Positions 34,712-47,200 of a DNA stretch of 64,000 nucleotides are shown piece by piece. The notes under the pieces were generated by a model. That model did not search any database, had not been told where the DNA came from, and saw only the letters and a program-made list of their open reading frames with translations. The translations under genes were made by a program, and so were the position numbers. Every line of letters starts with the position of its first letter. Positions within the stretch are counted from its first letter, which is position 1. The DNA is from Dipteris shenzhenensis (lineage: Eukaryota; Polypodiophyta; Polypodiopsida; Gleicheniales). The stretch is from NCBI GenBank assembly GCA_047967505.1, contig CM106538.1. One strand, given 5' to 3'.

Positions 34712-35266
34712 CTAAGAGAATTCCGCCTTGGGAAGAGGGGCATACCAAAATTCATTGGCCTCCTTCTCATCCTCTTCCTTCCCACAAGGTTGGAATAGTT
34801 TTAGGGATGCTGTCCAGATGGTTGTGTCAGATTCTGCGGCAAATAGTTGTCCTAACAATTGGTGGGTCTTGTAGGTGCACAAGTCCACTTGCATGATTTG
34901 CTCCTCATGCCACAAATAGATGATGTTGGTGCGCCAATTGTGTATGAGTCCGGACATCTGCAAGAAGGGCCTGCCTAGGATGGCTTCATATCCCAGTTGC
35001 TGGGTAAAGTCCATGATTACGAACCTAGCGGTGTACATGAAGCCAAATACTTTAATATTAATATCGATGAGGACTCCCAAGGGTGGCAAAGTTCTGCCAT
35101 CGACTAACTTCACTTCTAGATGGGTTTGCTCGAGCACGGGTTTTCCCCACTTCACCCGATATTCCTTGGTACAAACACTCACTCCCGCTCCCCCATCTAG
35201 GATGGCATCCATCTTTTGGTTCTGGTAGGTTATGGAGATAGTCGCGTTAGTATCATCACCCTTCAA
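34712..35266 (-). pseudogene. Gypsy aspartic protease
   Basis: An open stretch of 184 codons with a retropepsin fold signature: MDAILDGGAGVSVC (active site D-G-G instead of D-T/S-G), VKLVDGRTLPPLG and YEAILGRPFLQMSG. A diverged linker toward RT follows. The Gly in the second active-site position would be unusual for an active protease. Confidence 0.8.
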
Positions 35267-36169
35267 AGTATTGGCCCAGCTTATTGATGGGAATCTTGGG
35301 TAAGTTATGTCCCTTCTCTAGTGATTGATCGGCCTTGGGGCTAGTAGGTCTTGGGGGTAGGAATCGTCCATTCATCCAGCTCGATAGGTCTCGCCAGAGG
35401 GTAGGATTCCCTCATAACAAGGAAGCGATCGGCATTTTTACCTTAATGGAGAGGAAGGCTGCCAACCCCTATCGCAAGGTTCCCGAGAGAACTCTTTACC
35501 CACTGATAGCAGATCCTAAAAACCGTAAAGGTCTCCTTCTTCTTATAAGTTCTGCAATACTGGGTACTCTTGGAACATTCAATGCATCAAGTCTGAAGCC
35601 TCTGATTTACCGAAGCTAGAACGTTCCTCTTCTTCTACCCTTTCTAGCACCCTAAGCGCCTTTGCCCCTCTGTGCGTGGACAGGTGGATTGGGTGCATGG
35701 TATCCTAACCCTCTGCTAGCCTTGAGTCTATGATCGAACTTTTTCTGGCACTCCCGTACTGTCCTGAGCCTCTATTACATATTGTTTTTCCAATGCTGGG
35801 TTTGGATAGGTTCCCTTATATGGAGGTGGGGATGTGAGGCCTCGGGCCTGCACTGGCTTGTTTACATATGGGTCACTTTGGGAGGGAGAGGAGGTGGCAA
35901 GGGTGGCTGTCTCCTCATCAGAGCTGTCTTGAATGAACACCTCGTCGGCTCCTTCACCTACCTGTATGGCCTTCTTGGACCGGGTTTGCAGTGGTTGAGA
36001 CACCTCAGGATTTTGTGGTAGGGGCGCTTTATCCTTCCTTGCCTATTTCTTCATTTCCCTGCCTATGGCTTTGGCCTACATCCTTGTGATGACCTTCAAG
36101 GGTACCACTGCTACTTGACCTTGTTCAATACTTATAGCAAAAGTTAAGGCCGATGCTCTTAGGCGGGGT

Positions 36170-37735
36170 GATCGGAGTTGTTGGTCATCCCAAGGGACAA
36201 TCCTTGAATAAATGTTCTATTCTGCAACCAGCACACAAGGATGTAGGGCCTTTTGTGGGTGGGACTGCTAGGGTAAGACCTTTGTAAGGGAAGTCCTTTA
36301 AGAAATGCGGCCCCTGGCACTTGAAGCATGACATCGGAGGGTCTGCGAAGCCCTTATAGGGGCCCTGTGTGGACCCTGGCAAGTATAACACTGGATTGGA
36401 GGCCTTCATGTAACGGAGTTCATGTCTCTCACCCTTGCGGTCCGGGGGGCGATCTGGAACATTGGAACTTGTTGGTCCTCATGTAGGAGGTAGTGACTTA
36501 GGGTGCCACTTCCTTCCTTGTAAGGGTAATAGTCAAGGTGACCGTGGTTCGGATCTACTTCCTCCCAATTGTTGGGCACCTCCTCTACCAATACTTGATT
36601 AACATGAGTTATACGAGGTGGGGGAGTATGGGCGGCGGTAAGAGAGCCTGTTGTGCTCTGTACTACCCAGGGCTAGCCAAAGGGGCACCTTGTGTGTTCA
36701 TAGGGCTAGGTGGGGCCGTCAGGGCGTGGGGGTCTCGCTTGGTACATAGGTTGGGGGATAGGGCCCTCGGGAATCTGCATTGGGAGGTGTTTCCCCATGT
36801 ATGACAGTGTGCACAGTAGAGGGCTTGCCTTGCCCTAAGACGGGGGCACTCATTGGAAGGATGGTTGCCGTTGCATACCCCGCACCACACGTTGTCTCTC
36901 TGTGGAAACAAATGGGGGTTACTCAGTGCCTCCTTGGAGGACCCTAACTTCCACTACTGGCCCAACTGATTCAACAGATTTGAGGCCAGCTCTCGCTCAT
37001 ATCCAAGCCCTTGGGCTCGTTGTTCTCCTTCTTGGTAGGCTCCACACTCAAAGACGTCATCGGTCCTAGTGCATTCACCACGATGTGCATCGCCTCATCT
37101 AATAGCACTGTTTGGGAAGGTGGTGGAGGCAGCACCGTTGTGGGACTTACAGGTCGTAGTGGTGGCCTCACAAGCCTAGCCCTAGTGGTAGAATCCACTA
37201 AGTTGCTAGTACTGGCATTGCTATGCAGGCGAAAATGGTCGAGCTCCAAGAGGGGGCGGGTCATGAGGCATCTGCATGGAGCTTCCTTGCATTGGGCGGT
37301 AGGGTAGAACTTGTGGTGCCACATAGCTAATGAAGGTGGGGGGCACTTAGAAGATCGGAAGTTCATAAGAATTCCCCCCATGAGAGCCTCGTGCATCTCC
37401 TCGGCTAGGGTCTCATCCTGCAAAGTCACTCATCCATGGGTCTTCATCATCCATGCGTTCCCACTGAGGATGCCTTGTGAAAGCTGTGGGCCTCGAGTCC
37501 ACAAAGGTGGTTTTAGTCCCTATCTGTGGCTCAAGAGTTGGTTGTTGCTGACCTTCCCTTCCCACGGACATACTGGCGAAGGGGTTCTCCATGTCTGCTA
37601 AATTCATCCGGCCCAACCATCCAAACATGTTGGTGATCGTACCTCTTAACTTGGATGCTACGGAAGGAGCAGGAGAGTTGGGTGGAGCCAAACTGGTGAA
37701 GGGGGCTTTGGAAGCCCTCTAATCTGAGGGGTCTT
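36170..37735 (-). pseudogene. Gypsy gag (degraded)
   Basis: Starts near 37691 (MAPPNSPAPSVASKLRG). It has Pro/Ser-rich and acidic stretches (MDDEDPWMSDFAG), then NVWCGVCNGNHPSNECP and YCAHCHTWGNTSQC near 36800-36900, DYYPYKEGSGTLSHYLL near 36530, and FKCQGPHFLKDFP and CAGCRIEHLFKDCP at 36190-36340. Several stops and frame changes occur. The capsid core itself is not recognisable and may have been deleted. Confidence 0.7.
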
Positions 37736-37989
37736 GCATTTCCTCGTTCAAGCTCTCCGTCTTGTCGGAGCTAGATGGATCCTCCCGTCAAGGCCCTAGC
37801 ACTGAGTGGGAGCTAGGAATCAAGCTTTCGGTTTGGACTGATCCCAAACTCGGGTGAAAGGTGGGCTGAGCGTAAGCGTAGCTTGAAACACTATCCTCTG
37901 GACAAAATTCTTCTAGATCTCAAGTGCATGTATAAGATCTCTAAAATGGTACACTTTGGCTGAAACTTTAATTCGGTATTTTTTTGGAC

Positions 37990-38690
37990 TACCCCAGAGA
38001 TATCTCGAGGGTCGTGGGGATAGGGCTAAGGCGACGGTCGTAGGGATGAAGCTAAGGCAACGGTCGTAGGGATAGGGCTAAGGCGACAGTTGTAGGGATG
38101 AAGCTAAGGCAACGGTCATAGGGATGGGAAGCGACACGTGTCGGAGGGATGGGATGTAGGTGGTATCCCCACGGTCGTGGGGCTAGTGCTAAGGCTACGG
38201 TCATAGGGATGATAAGGTCAGTGGGATGCGAGTATTGTGACAGGTGTGGGGTTGATAGTAAGGCAACGATCGTAGGGATAGACCTTGGGCGTCAGTCATT
38301 GGCGGGGGTTATCTATCTTGGCGAGATATGAGTATGGCGACGGGCGCGGGGTTGACAATAGGGCAAAGGTCATAGGGATAGACCTTGGGTGTCGATCGGC
38401 GGGTTATCTATCTTAGTGGGATATGAGTATAACGGTGGGCACGGGGTTAACAATAAGGCAACGGATTGTGGGCATAAGCTCAAGGGCACTAGTCAATGCA
38501 TGTTAGACCGGTGGGATCATTGATTCTGACATGTATTACTTAAGGCGGCAGGTTAGACGATGGTCAGAAGTTAGGTCGTGGGGATAAGGACTAAGCCAGT
38601 GGGTCAATGCAAGTTTGACCACTGGGATAGCGCTATGGCAACGGGTCGACGGGTTAACGCTATGGCGATGACCTATGGGGATAGGAAATT
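37990..38690. repeat. Degenerate tandem repeats in the gypsy leader
   Basis: Repeated phrases built on GGTCGTAGGGAT followed by AGGGCTAAGGCGAC or GAAGCTAAGGCAAC, about 27 bases at the left. They grade into longer units with GCGGGGTTGACAATA and GATAGACCTTGGG toward the right. G-rich on the plus strand. Confidence 0.8.
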
Positions 38691-39179
38691 TGTGGGAACA
38701 AGAATTTCGCCGACTTCTGTTTGGTGATTTCTAGTGATTTCTGAGTGTTTGTGGGTGCTATGCACTACCTAAACCACCTATACTAAACAAAAAAGAGCAA
38801 AAAGCATCAACTTTGGGTGCATGAATGAAAGATTTCTACAAGCTGGGTTGTTCACCCTCAAGAACCATTTTGAAATTGAGCTTCCATCTCCATTTTTCGG
38901 TGTTTTTGTTAGGATTTGCTATCACCCACACCTTAGCAATCTTATAAACTACCTTCCTATCAGTTCAAAACATTAACAAACATAAAAAACAAGCTTCCCA
39001 TGCTCAAAAATGCCTTCCAACAGAAAATGACGGTTTTCATCTCTTTTCCATTCAAACACTCACTTCTTCACTCTTTCCACTCCTAAATTCCACTAACAAA
39101 GCTCCAAGTTAAGCTTGAAACAATGCGCAATGGGTAAATTACGAGAGAAGGCAAATGCAATGCAAAAGCATACCTTGAA

Positions 39180-39197
39180 CCCCCGGTAGCGACGCCA
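39180..39197 (-). other. Primer site resembling tRNA-Asp
   Basis: The minus strand reads TGGCGTCGCTACCGGGGG, 15 of 18 bases matching the complement of the plant tRNA-Asp 3' end used by several gypsy lineages. Four bases separate it from the LTR. Confidence 0.75.
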
Positions 39198-39201
39198 AAG
39201 A

Positions 39202-40226
39202 TGTGGTCTCAACGGTGACTCATGTGTCGTGGGGATCTTGAAGGAATGCCAATGGAGCCTCCACTCCAAGCTACTCCTTGTGAGAGCAATGCAAGGCATA
39301 AGCCATCTGCATGTGTCACTCAAGCGTTGCAATGTGTTTCCACAAGAGAAAGAGGGAAGGGGGAGAAGGGAGAGGAGAGGAAGAAGGGGAGAAGAGAGGG
39401 GAGAAGGGAGGGAGAAGGAGGAGGGAAGGAGACAGTGAAGGGGGATGGAGTAGCAAACACAAAGGCACTACAAGGGAAACAAGAGAACACCCAAAGACAC
39501 TCTTGAAAGAGAACAGGGTGCTTGTATTCCAAACTTATGCATACAACAATGAAGACCAAAGTCAACCATTTGACCTTTTATACAAGTCACCTTTTGAAGG
39601 GAGGGCCAATCCTTTTCCTTTTTGCACTCTCCCTTCCTTTACATTCACAAGGCTCTTGGGCCCATAGGGTGCCAAGGCGTATTCTCTATCCTTTCCTTCT
39701 CTCTTCTATTGTTACGTCTATCCGTGTGTCGAAAATAGCACCTGTGTTAACCATATACAAGTCACCTTTTGAAGGGAGGGCCAATCCTTTTCCTTTTTGC
39801 ACTCTCCCTTTCTTTACATTCACAAGGCTCTTGGACCCGTAGGGTGCCAAGGCGTCTTGTCTATCCTTTTCTTCTCTCTTCTATTGTTATGTCTCTCCGT
39901 GTGTCAAAAATAGCACTTGTGTTAACCATATAAGAGCGCTTGGGACAAACCGGGCATTAGGAGGGGTTCCTAATCGGGTCCCAAATAGCACTTGTGTTAA
40001 CCTTGCCCATTCGAGTCCTAAGCCATCTGAGGCTCAAAACCCATCTGTGAGGCTTAAAACTTGGAGTGGCGAGGCCGAGATCTTAAGCCATTTGTGGCTC
40101 AAACCCTGTAAAGCATGGAACTATACTCCTTCCATGGCTGCGACCGTCGAAGTAAATCATGAAGCCTAATCACCTCTAATCACTCATTACCATGCATTTT
40201 GCGACTGTACTCTGTGGATGTTAACA
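39202..40226 (-). repeat. Gypsy 5' LTR (about 1025 bp)
   Basis: In element orientation it starts TGTTAACATCCAC and ends GAGACCACA, four bases from the primer site. No 3' partner remains, so the outer edge at 40226 rests on the TG/CA ends. It includes a purine-rich block at 39340-39440. Confidence 0.65.
39581..39930. repeat. 175-bp tandem duplication within the LTR
   Basis: Copies begin TACAAGTCACCTTTTGAAGG at 39581 and 39756. They share the stretch through GTGTTAACCATA with few differences. A short third echo (CAAATAGCACTTGTGTTAACC) follows near 39985. Confidence 0.9.
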
Positions 40227-40439
40227 GGGCTACAAAGGAAATCTTGTTTATTCTATCCCCTTGATTGCTACTTTTTCACTTGAGGATGTTCTTCTTCACG
40301 AATGTTTCATTTTCCAAATGCTAATGTTCATGTACTCTATGTATTGCCAAAAAAGGAGCTCCCAAACTTTGGGACCAACACGAGGAGCCTCCAACACATA
40401 TGGACTCAACTTCCAATGGCTAGGAGATCATTCTTTTTG

Positions 40440-40850
40440 TTACGTTTGGCCCATTCCCTAACGCCTATTACCATTACAGGAAATCTGGTCATTTTGCAAG
40501 GAACTATCCTTTGATGTTCCATCAGCTCCACAATCTAATAATTTGGTCCAAGATAAGATTGCGGTTGATCACATGCTTTTGATGTTGACGTTCAGCAGGC
40601 CATTAGTGGTTCTAAGGAAGTGGTTGCCAATATATACTCCTGAGCAACTGCCATATATACTTTCAGCAATAGAACTAAGTCCTCTTGGCCCATTAGTGAT
40701 AGCTATCAAATACCATCTCCGAGCCATTGAGCATAGTAAACTTGCAATTGAGAGAATCCAATCTCGACTTAAATGGCTTGATTGTGGTGATAGACCTCTT
40801 GATTTTTTTCCAAACACATAAAGGGAAAAAAGCTAAAGGAAAATATTATT
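40440..40850 (+). pseudogene. Decayed retroelement fragment
   Basis: Near 40463-40510 the frame reads YYHYRKSGHFARNYPL, a zinc knuckle in which the Cys residues have become Tyr. Further on comes AIEHSKLAIERIQSRLKWLDCGDRPLDFF, which resembles the linker before RT in LINE elements (KWL..GDR...FF). The two parts need not belong together. Too short to classify. Confidence 0.35.
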
Positions 40851-41224
40851 TCCAAGAGAGTTTGCTAACAACGCTGAGTCACCACAAACTGGTCACATGA
40901 GAGACGTAATATGAGCGCGTAAACCCAGAACCCTGCAGCATATATTACGAATTTTGCTCTGTGTTCCTCTGGTCTTCTTCTGTGTTGCTCTGTTGTCTTT
41001 GAACGATCCATTGCTCTATCTATCATCAAGTTCTGGTAATTTTAGTCTGGAGTTTTGTTTTCCTCCTCCTCCATGTAGTGATCCTCTTTCAAAGTACTCC
41101 CTCTTTTCATCGTCCTGCTTTTTCAATTGCTCCTTGTCCAGGATTGATTCGCGCCTAGTGCATTGTATTCTCGTCCACATTGGCTTCAAAACATTTGATT
41201 CCTACATTCAATTTGTCTGAAGCC
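40850..41224 (+). promoter_or_regulatory. URB1 upstream region and 5' UTR
   Basis: Non-coding sequence before the URB1 start. A TATA-like GCATATATTACG lies near 40938, and a pyrimidine-rich 5' UTR follows (41040-41130). An in-frame ATG at 41180 starts a longer open frame (MASKHLIPTFNLSEA). The ATG at 41225 was preferred because MTPETESRLQPRPKRLRSP is the usual basic N-terminus, but 41180 remains possible. Confidence 0.4.
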
Positions 41225-44200
41225 ATGACGCCCGAGACGGAATCTCGTTTGCAACCCCGCCCGAAGCGGTTGCGGTCGCCTTCTCCAACTTTAGAAGAGG
41301 AATTTTCCCAGAAACCCGATGACACTTCCAGGGTATCCGTGGATGAACCAGAGTCCGAAAATTACGACTTTGGAGAGGAGTGGAGAGAGCCTCTGCAAGC
41401 AGAAGCGATTGGTATTCATTTTCCTTTAATCACCAATTACAAATTTCAAATGTCAAATTTCATTGCCGATTGCCGTGTCCTAGTGCTGAAGGTGCCACAC
41501 ATACTTCAACTGGTTACTATCTTTGCTGAAAATGTTGCAGTTTTAAGAAAGATAAATGTTTGGTCCCTGACGTGTTTTTTGGTGCTTGGGTCAAGCACAA
41601 GGCAAAGAAGATGCAGAATTAGAAGCAGGCTTCTTACGTTTGGAGGATTTGGACGAGAGGATCACGAGAATATTAGCTGAAATCACGTCTAAAAGACCCA
41701 CCGAAGCTCTTATAGAGTTCCGGGAGCTTTTGAGAGGCGTTGATGGCGGGAAGTTTCTCCTGCAGTATGTATTGCTTTCTCCAAAATGTATAGAAATTAT
41801 GTCCGCTTGGTCTTTAGGGCCTGTTGCAGAATCTGCAGTGCCTTTGTTGCTTCTGGTAGACGAGCTAATGCGGCATCCTATTGGTAAAGATGGTGCACAA
41901 CAAGATTCGATGGGTGCTTTCCAGCATGGTAAAGGGGACCCGCAGAAGATATTGCTGTTAGTGCGGGTAAGGCTAGATAAATTAGCACGCTCCATTGTAT
42001 CTACCAAGCTGAAAGACATCTATGCACACCTAACGTCTAATGAACGGAGCCGTCAAAAGGCAGCATTGCTTCTCATGGCGGCCATTGTTAAGCGAGGGAG
42101 TATGTTAGCATCAGAGGTTGCCACAACGTTTGATTTTAATTTAAGCGTCCTGCCCAAGTTGTCAAAACCAGCCAAGGGTTACGAACAAAAAAGGGGAGAG
42201 AGAAAGCCGGAGGATGTTTTAAAGAGGACAACACGGTTTACATTCATTGAATTTGCCCTATCCTTCTTGGAGGTTTGTCACGCTGCCCTTTTACGATGGG
42301 TTCTGCAGATTCGGCCTTTGTATGCAGGTGTGTTGCATAAGCTTGCCAGCGATGATGAAATGACAATAGTGGCTGTTCTCAAGATACTCCAAAATAAAGT
42401 ATTGGATTCAGCTGCCATGGTGCCTCCAGGGCTTCAAAGTGCCATATTTGGAGATGCCACTCTCGAGCAACTGGCCATCATATCTTGCAGCTCGTTACAG
42501 TTTGAGGCAGTACAAATAGCACATCACACCCTTTTGCTGCTTTGCACCGATCCTATTCATGGAATTTGTCCAGAGCCATCTTTATCATGGGGTGCTCCAA
42601 CAGGGAAGTCAGGTAGTTACGGAGGTGGTCAAGGACGGTTAGTGAGGCTAATGCTGAAATTAAGAGCAACCGAAAACCAAAATCACAGGGAGTTACTTTT
42701 GTCCATAGCAGCGGGAAGACCATTGCTGGTCGCCACGTATTTTGAGTCTTTTCCATACTCTCTCGAACCAAGGGCTTCTATTGCATGGTAATTTGGGCTG
42801 ATTCAACTGCATGGATCAATTTTGAAAGCATATTTTCCACGCTATAATGAGCTTGCGTTTTGTTCTTAGGCGTTCCACAGATTTGTGATTTTTGTATCTT
42901 GGCCTTTACATCTCTGATTCAGGTTAAACAAACATGCCATGACATTGGAGCAGTTTGCAGGTTTGCAGCTGTCTCGCTCATTTCTGAGATAATTTCTGTC
43001 ACCAAGGTGCAACCTCCATTTTCCATACTGGCAGTTCAAGGTCTTCCACCTCCTGCTGTTGACAGTCCTTTGATCCAGGGTATGCTAAGGAGTGCATTGC
43101 CCCGGAATTTAACTCGCTTAGTGATAAACAGGGCCCTCCTTCATGCAAACATGCGGGTTAAGCATGCGTGTTTGAGGATGCTGCTGGAGGTGTTGTCCTC
43201 AGTTGAATTTTATTTAAGTTCAGTGTTCAATGCACATGTAACTTTTCAGCAAAAGCACAGCACCAGAGATTTATCAGAGCAGACAGCTGAGAATATAGCT
43301 GGGAAACAGAAGGTTCTGGAGTCTTTTGTAGGTGGTAGCATGGAGCCAAATAGTTCTGTCGGCTTACTTGCATGTAGAGATATCGAGGTCTTAGCTCGTG
43401 ATTCTGGTTGCAAAGATTGGCTCGACTGTCAAAGATGGCTGGCCCTTGGAAAATATATTCAGGATGAACAGCGTTCTATGTTACCTGATCCTCAGGTTCT
43501 GCTGTCATTGCTGCCTTTAAAGCATGCCAACGTTGAAGACCTTGCTGTTTCGAAAAGGAAGAAAAATGAAGGCTTCTTAGAAGGCATTTCCATCAATATG
43601 ACTATGGATAAGAGCAACTTGAAGAGAGAGAGCTTCCCAGAAAATGATGGTGATGTGGAGTTTGGGGATGATAAGAGTGATGCTTTGGATCATAGAGAAA
43701 ATGAAGAGGCTACATTGGAACAGATTTGGAATGCGGACTCCCACTTAATTGAAACGGGTGATCTTGAAGATATCGGGAGCTTTCTAAATGCAAAGCTCCT
43801 CGAAGTGCTGGCTGCTTATCAGGTATTTGCTGATTGCATTGACTGCTTGAAGTGATCCAGCATTCAGTTTGCACTTACATTTTGAACTCAAGATGTAAGG
43901 AATCCCATTGATTTAATCGCATTTTTGTCCATGAAAAGCCTGAAAGGAGCACAAGAGAATCACACTAGGAGCAGTAAAGTGAATGGTATATAGAAAATGA
44001 AGAGAATGAATGGTCCCTTATATAGAGAAAGAGAGAAATAAAGTTTATGAAAGTCTTTGAAAGAACGAAGGGTGATCTCATATCTTCACCTTTGCATGTA
44101 TTGGGCATGTCATGTGTGCTAGAGAGCTTTCAGTTTGGTTTAGGATTAATTACAGGTAAAAAGAGGGGTAGGTAGACTTTATGTTCTAGGTCAGGACTTT

Positions 44201-47200
44201 CATGATGTTATGTCATGGACAAGGATTATAGATTTTAAGGGGCCACATGATGTTGTAAGCCTCCACATGGACGAAGTGGATGGGTGCCACATGGCACTAA
44301 TCAAATGGTCTATCTCATGTGGCTTTGCCACCTCACACAAACATGCACTCACCATGTCACTCACTCTGGGGCATCCAATTAGATGCAGGTATTGCATCTA
44401 TGGCATGTGTTTGATGAATTTTGATTGGGCACAGTGTGTCAGTGTGCCACCTAGATGGGGCTGAAGAGGGTTTGCTATGTATGAGATTCATTGTGTGATT
44501 GCAGTAGTTGCTGCATTTTCAGTTTGGTGCGTCCATTGTAGCCAGTGGTTGGCCATCCATTTGGAGCAATACATTGTGCACGCATCCTACTTGTGTATCT
44601 GTGGGAGGGCATCACAGAGTTTTGTGAGCCTCCCTTGTTTTCTTTCACATAGGCACATGCGCGCACACACATAATAGCACGTGCGCAAATGTGCACACAT
44701 AATGCACACGCCTGCTTGTATGCATACACACATGCACACAGCTTTCCATATGACTAGAATGTATCTTATCTAACAATTAATGTATATTCTTGTCTTCTTG
44801 CAATGTAGAGAATCATCCCTATGGCTTTGGTGGACAGTTGCTTTGATGTATTCAAGCTTCTCCCAGATGAGCCACTATCTCTGTCATGGTCTCAGCAGAA
44901 AGCCTTATTAACATTGCTGTTAGCAGCAACAGGGGAATCTTCTGTGCTGAATATGGGTTACATTTCTCAAACAGGAGGTGGAAATCCTCATCTTAGAAAT
45001 TTGTATACGCATTTGAAGCCTTTGATAAAAGTAATGCTTGGATCAAAGGTTGCGTGGATGAGGGAGCAGGCTCAATGTCTTGCTGACAGAGCTATGGCTA
45101 GCTCTGGAGCTTTTGAAAGCAATAAGAATGAGATTCGTGTATGGCTCCAGTCCCTCTCACCTTGGAGTGATGCTGTTATATCATTTTTATGTGACGCTGT
45201 GAGCACTATTGGAAGGAACATTGACAAGCATTTGGATGTGCTTATTTCCATCGTCTATTCAGATACTAAAGAAGGTATGCACGTTTGGACGATCTTTACT
45301 GTTTGATCTCACAATTTTAAGCAATTAGTTTCACTGTAATGTAATATCAGTGGGTTACATGCAGATGTTTTCGGTACGACAGAGTTCGGTCCACTGGTAG
45401 TCTGCATCCTCGATAAATGTCTTCGAGTGCTGGCATCAAGTGCGAAGAATTTGAAACTTCCTCAACGAACAAGTATCTCTCTCTATGTTGCTACTACTCT
45501 GGAACTACTTTTGCAGTCACAGGTGGGCCATGTCTTTTTCTTGAAAACAAATAAATAGCTTTGACCTTTTTCTATTTTGTGCCATTCTTCTTTGATACAA
45601 TGTGTGAAATCATTTTTGTTTGTATTGCTCCAGGGTTACCCAAAACCCCTAGGGGCTGTCATAAATGCATTGTTATGCTCAGGACTAAAGAATAGTGGCC
45701 AGTCTTTGGAGAACATGAACAGTTTCAGATCTGAGTGGAACCCTTTACAAAGACTGTATCTCTATGTGCAATGTGTTTTGAGAAAAGAAGATAAAATTTC
45801 ATTCTGGGATTGTGACAGTTACAGCTTGGCAGTAAAGCAGAATGAATTTTCAACTGGGAATCTTGCAAAGGCACTTCAACTTTGTAAACAGGATGAAAGA
45901 AGCTCCTTGCAGGCAAAAGCTTCTGCTCTGAGCTCTTGTCTCCTTTGTGTTCCCCTTGAAGACATAGTTGACAATTTGCCTTTATTGATGGATAATTTTT
46001 TCCACATATTCAAAGGGAAATGCCCTATTTTAATGGCATTGCTTGGTGCGTACAAGCAGTTGCTGTTTTCCATTGCAGAACGTTGGCCTGACCTTTTTAA
46101 TGAGTGTTTGTCACTGGCTTCTAGCTTGGCACATTCTGGAAAGGACATGTACAAAAAGTCTGATTTGTCCCAAGGGCAAGGGAAACATATTCTATCAGGA
46201 GAGTTACCCAATTCAACATTTGAAGATGAAGACACGCTGATGTCCTCAGCATCTTCAAACAGCACAACTCTTGCATTTTCTGCATTCTTGTTGGCTCTAC
46301 CATTTGGAATTATTTTCCCTGCAGCTGCACGTAGCCACGAGGCACGATTTCTAAGTTCCAATGTATTTAGAAGCATCCTTGAAGCCGCACTTGCTGAAGT
46401 GCCACCAGGGCAATGGCTTATTACAGCTAGGGTAATTTTGTTTTGGATTGAAGAAATATGGATTCTTGGCCAGAATGGCTCAGATGTGGCATGTCAACTG
46501 GAAACCTGCTTCTTTCTTTTGAAAGATCTGATTCTACCGCCTGAAGACAAGGGCTGGTTAAGGCTTCTACAAAATGAACAAGATACAAGTACATATCTTC
46601 CTCTGATTGAAGATCTCATCAAGGGGGTCATGGCACACCCTGTAATGACTGTCCATCAAAGAGACTATGAAGTTCCTCAACAAGTTTCGAGTGGATATTA
46701 TGATAAATTCAATAATTGTGACTTAGAGGCTGGTGAGATGGAATCATGGCTTTCTAAGGGCAGATGTGAACTTGCTTTGATAGACCACTATACCATTGAT
46801 ATTTTGAAGGAGCTTCTGTTCTGGGCTTCTAAGTTATCCAAAGCAGACTTGTCAGCTGCAGCTTTGAAAAGCTATGAAGTTGTTCAGAGGCGAATTTTAG
46901 CTGCCTGCAAGCCTTTCCTAACATGCATTATAGATGGTATGAAAAAGGAGGTCATTGAAAGTCAGAAACGTCATTTAAATGGTCTTTCACCATCTAAAAA
47001 AACATTCATAGCTTTTACGTTCTTGTCTCTCACTGATGTCCACTCACTATTGGACCTTGCTTACACCCTTCTCTCACAAGAACCTTCTGATCGAAATGTG
47101 GACAATAGATTTTCCACAGTAGTTGGCATGCCCTACCACTATGTGGGTCTTTATATGGCCACTTTGGCTTTTGATAGAATCTTGCTTTTGTCTGCGCAGA

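Larger units (their letters stand above)
33338..40226 (-). mobile_element. Ty3/gypsy retrotransposon, truncated after RT
   Basis: In minus orientation: 5' LTR (40226-39202), tRNA-Asp-like primer site, long leader with tandem repeats, gag with three Cys/His clusters, protease and RT. Homology runs to about 33420, and the copia LTR edge lies at 33337. RNase H, integrase and the 3' LTR are missing. Frameshifts and stops are frequent. The gag family matches the plus-strand gag at 27.9-29.6 kb. Confidence 0.85.

Noticed and set aside
44640-44740. Alternating CA/TG/CG stretch in URB1 intron 3 as a regulatory element
   Set aside because: Looks like a degenerate microsatellite; no evidence of function.
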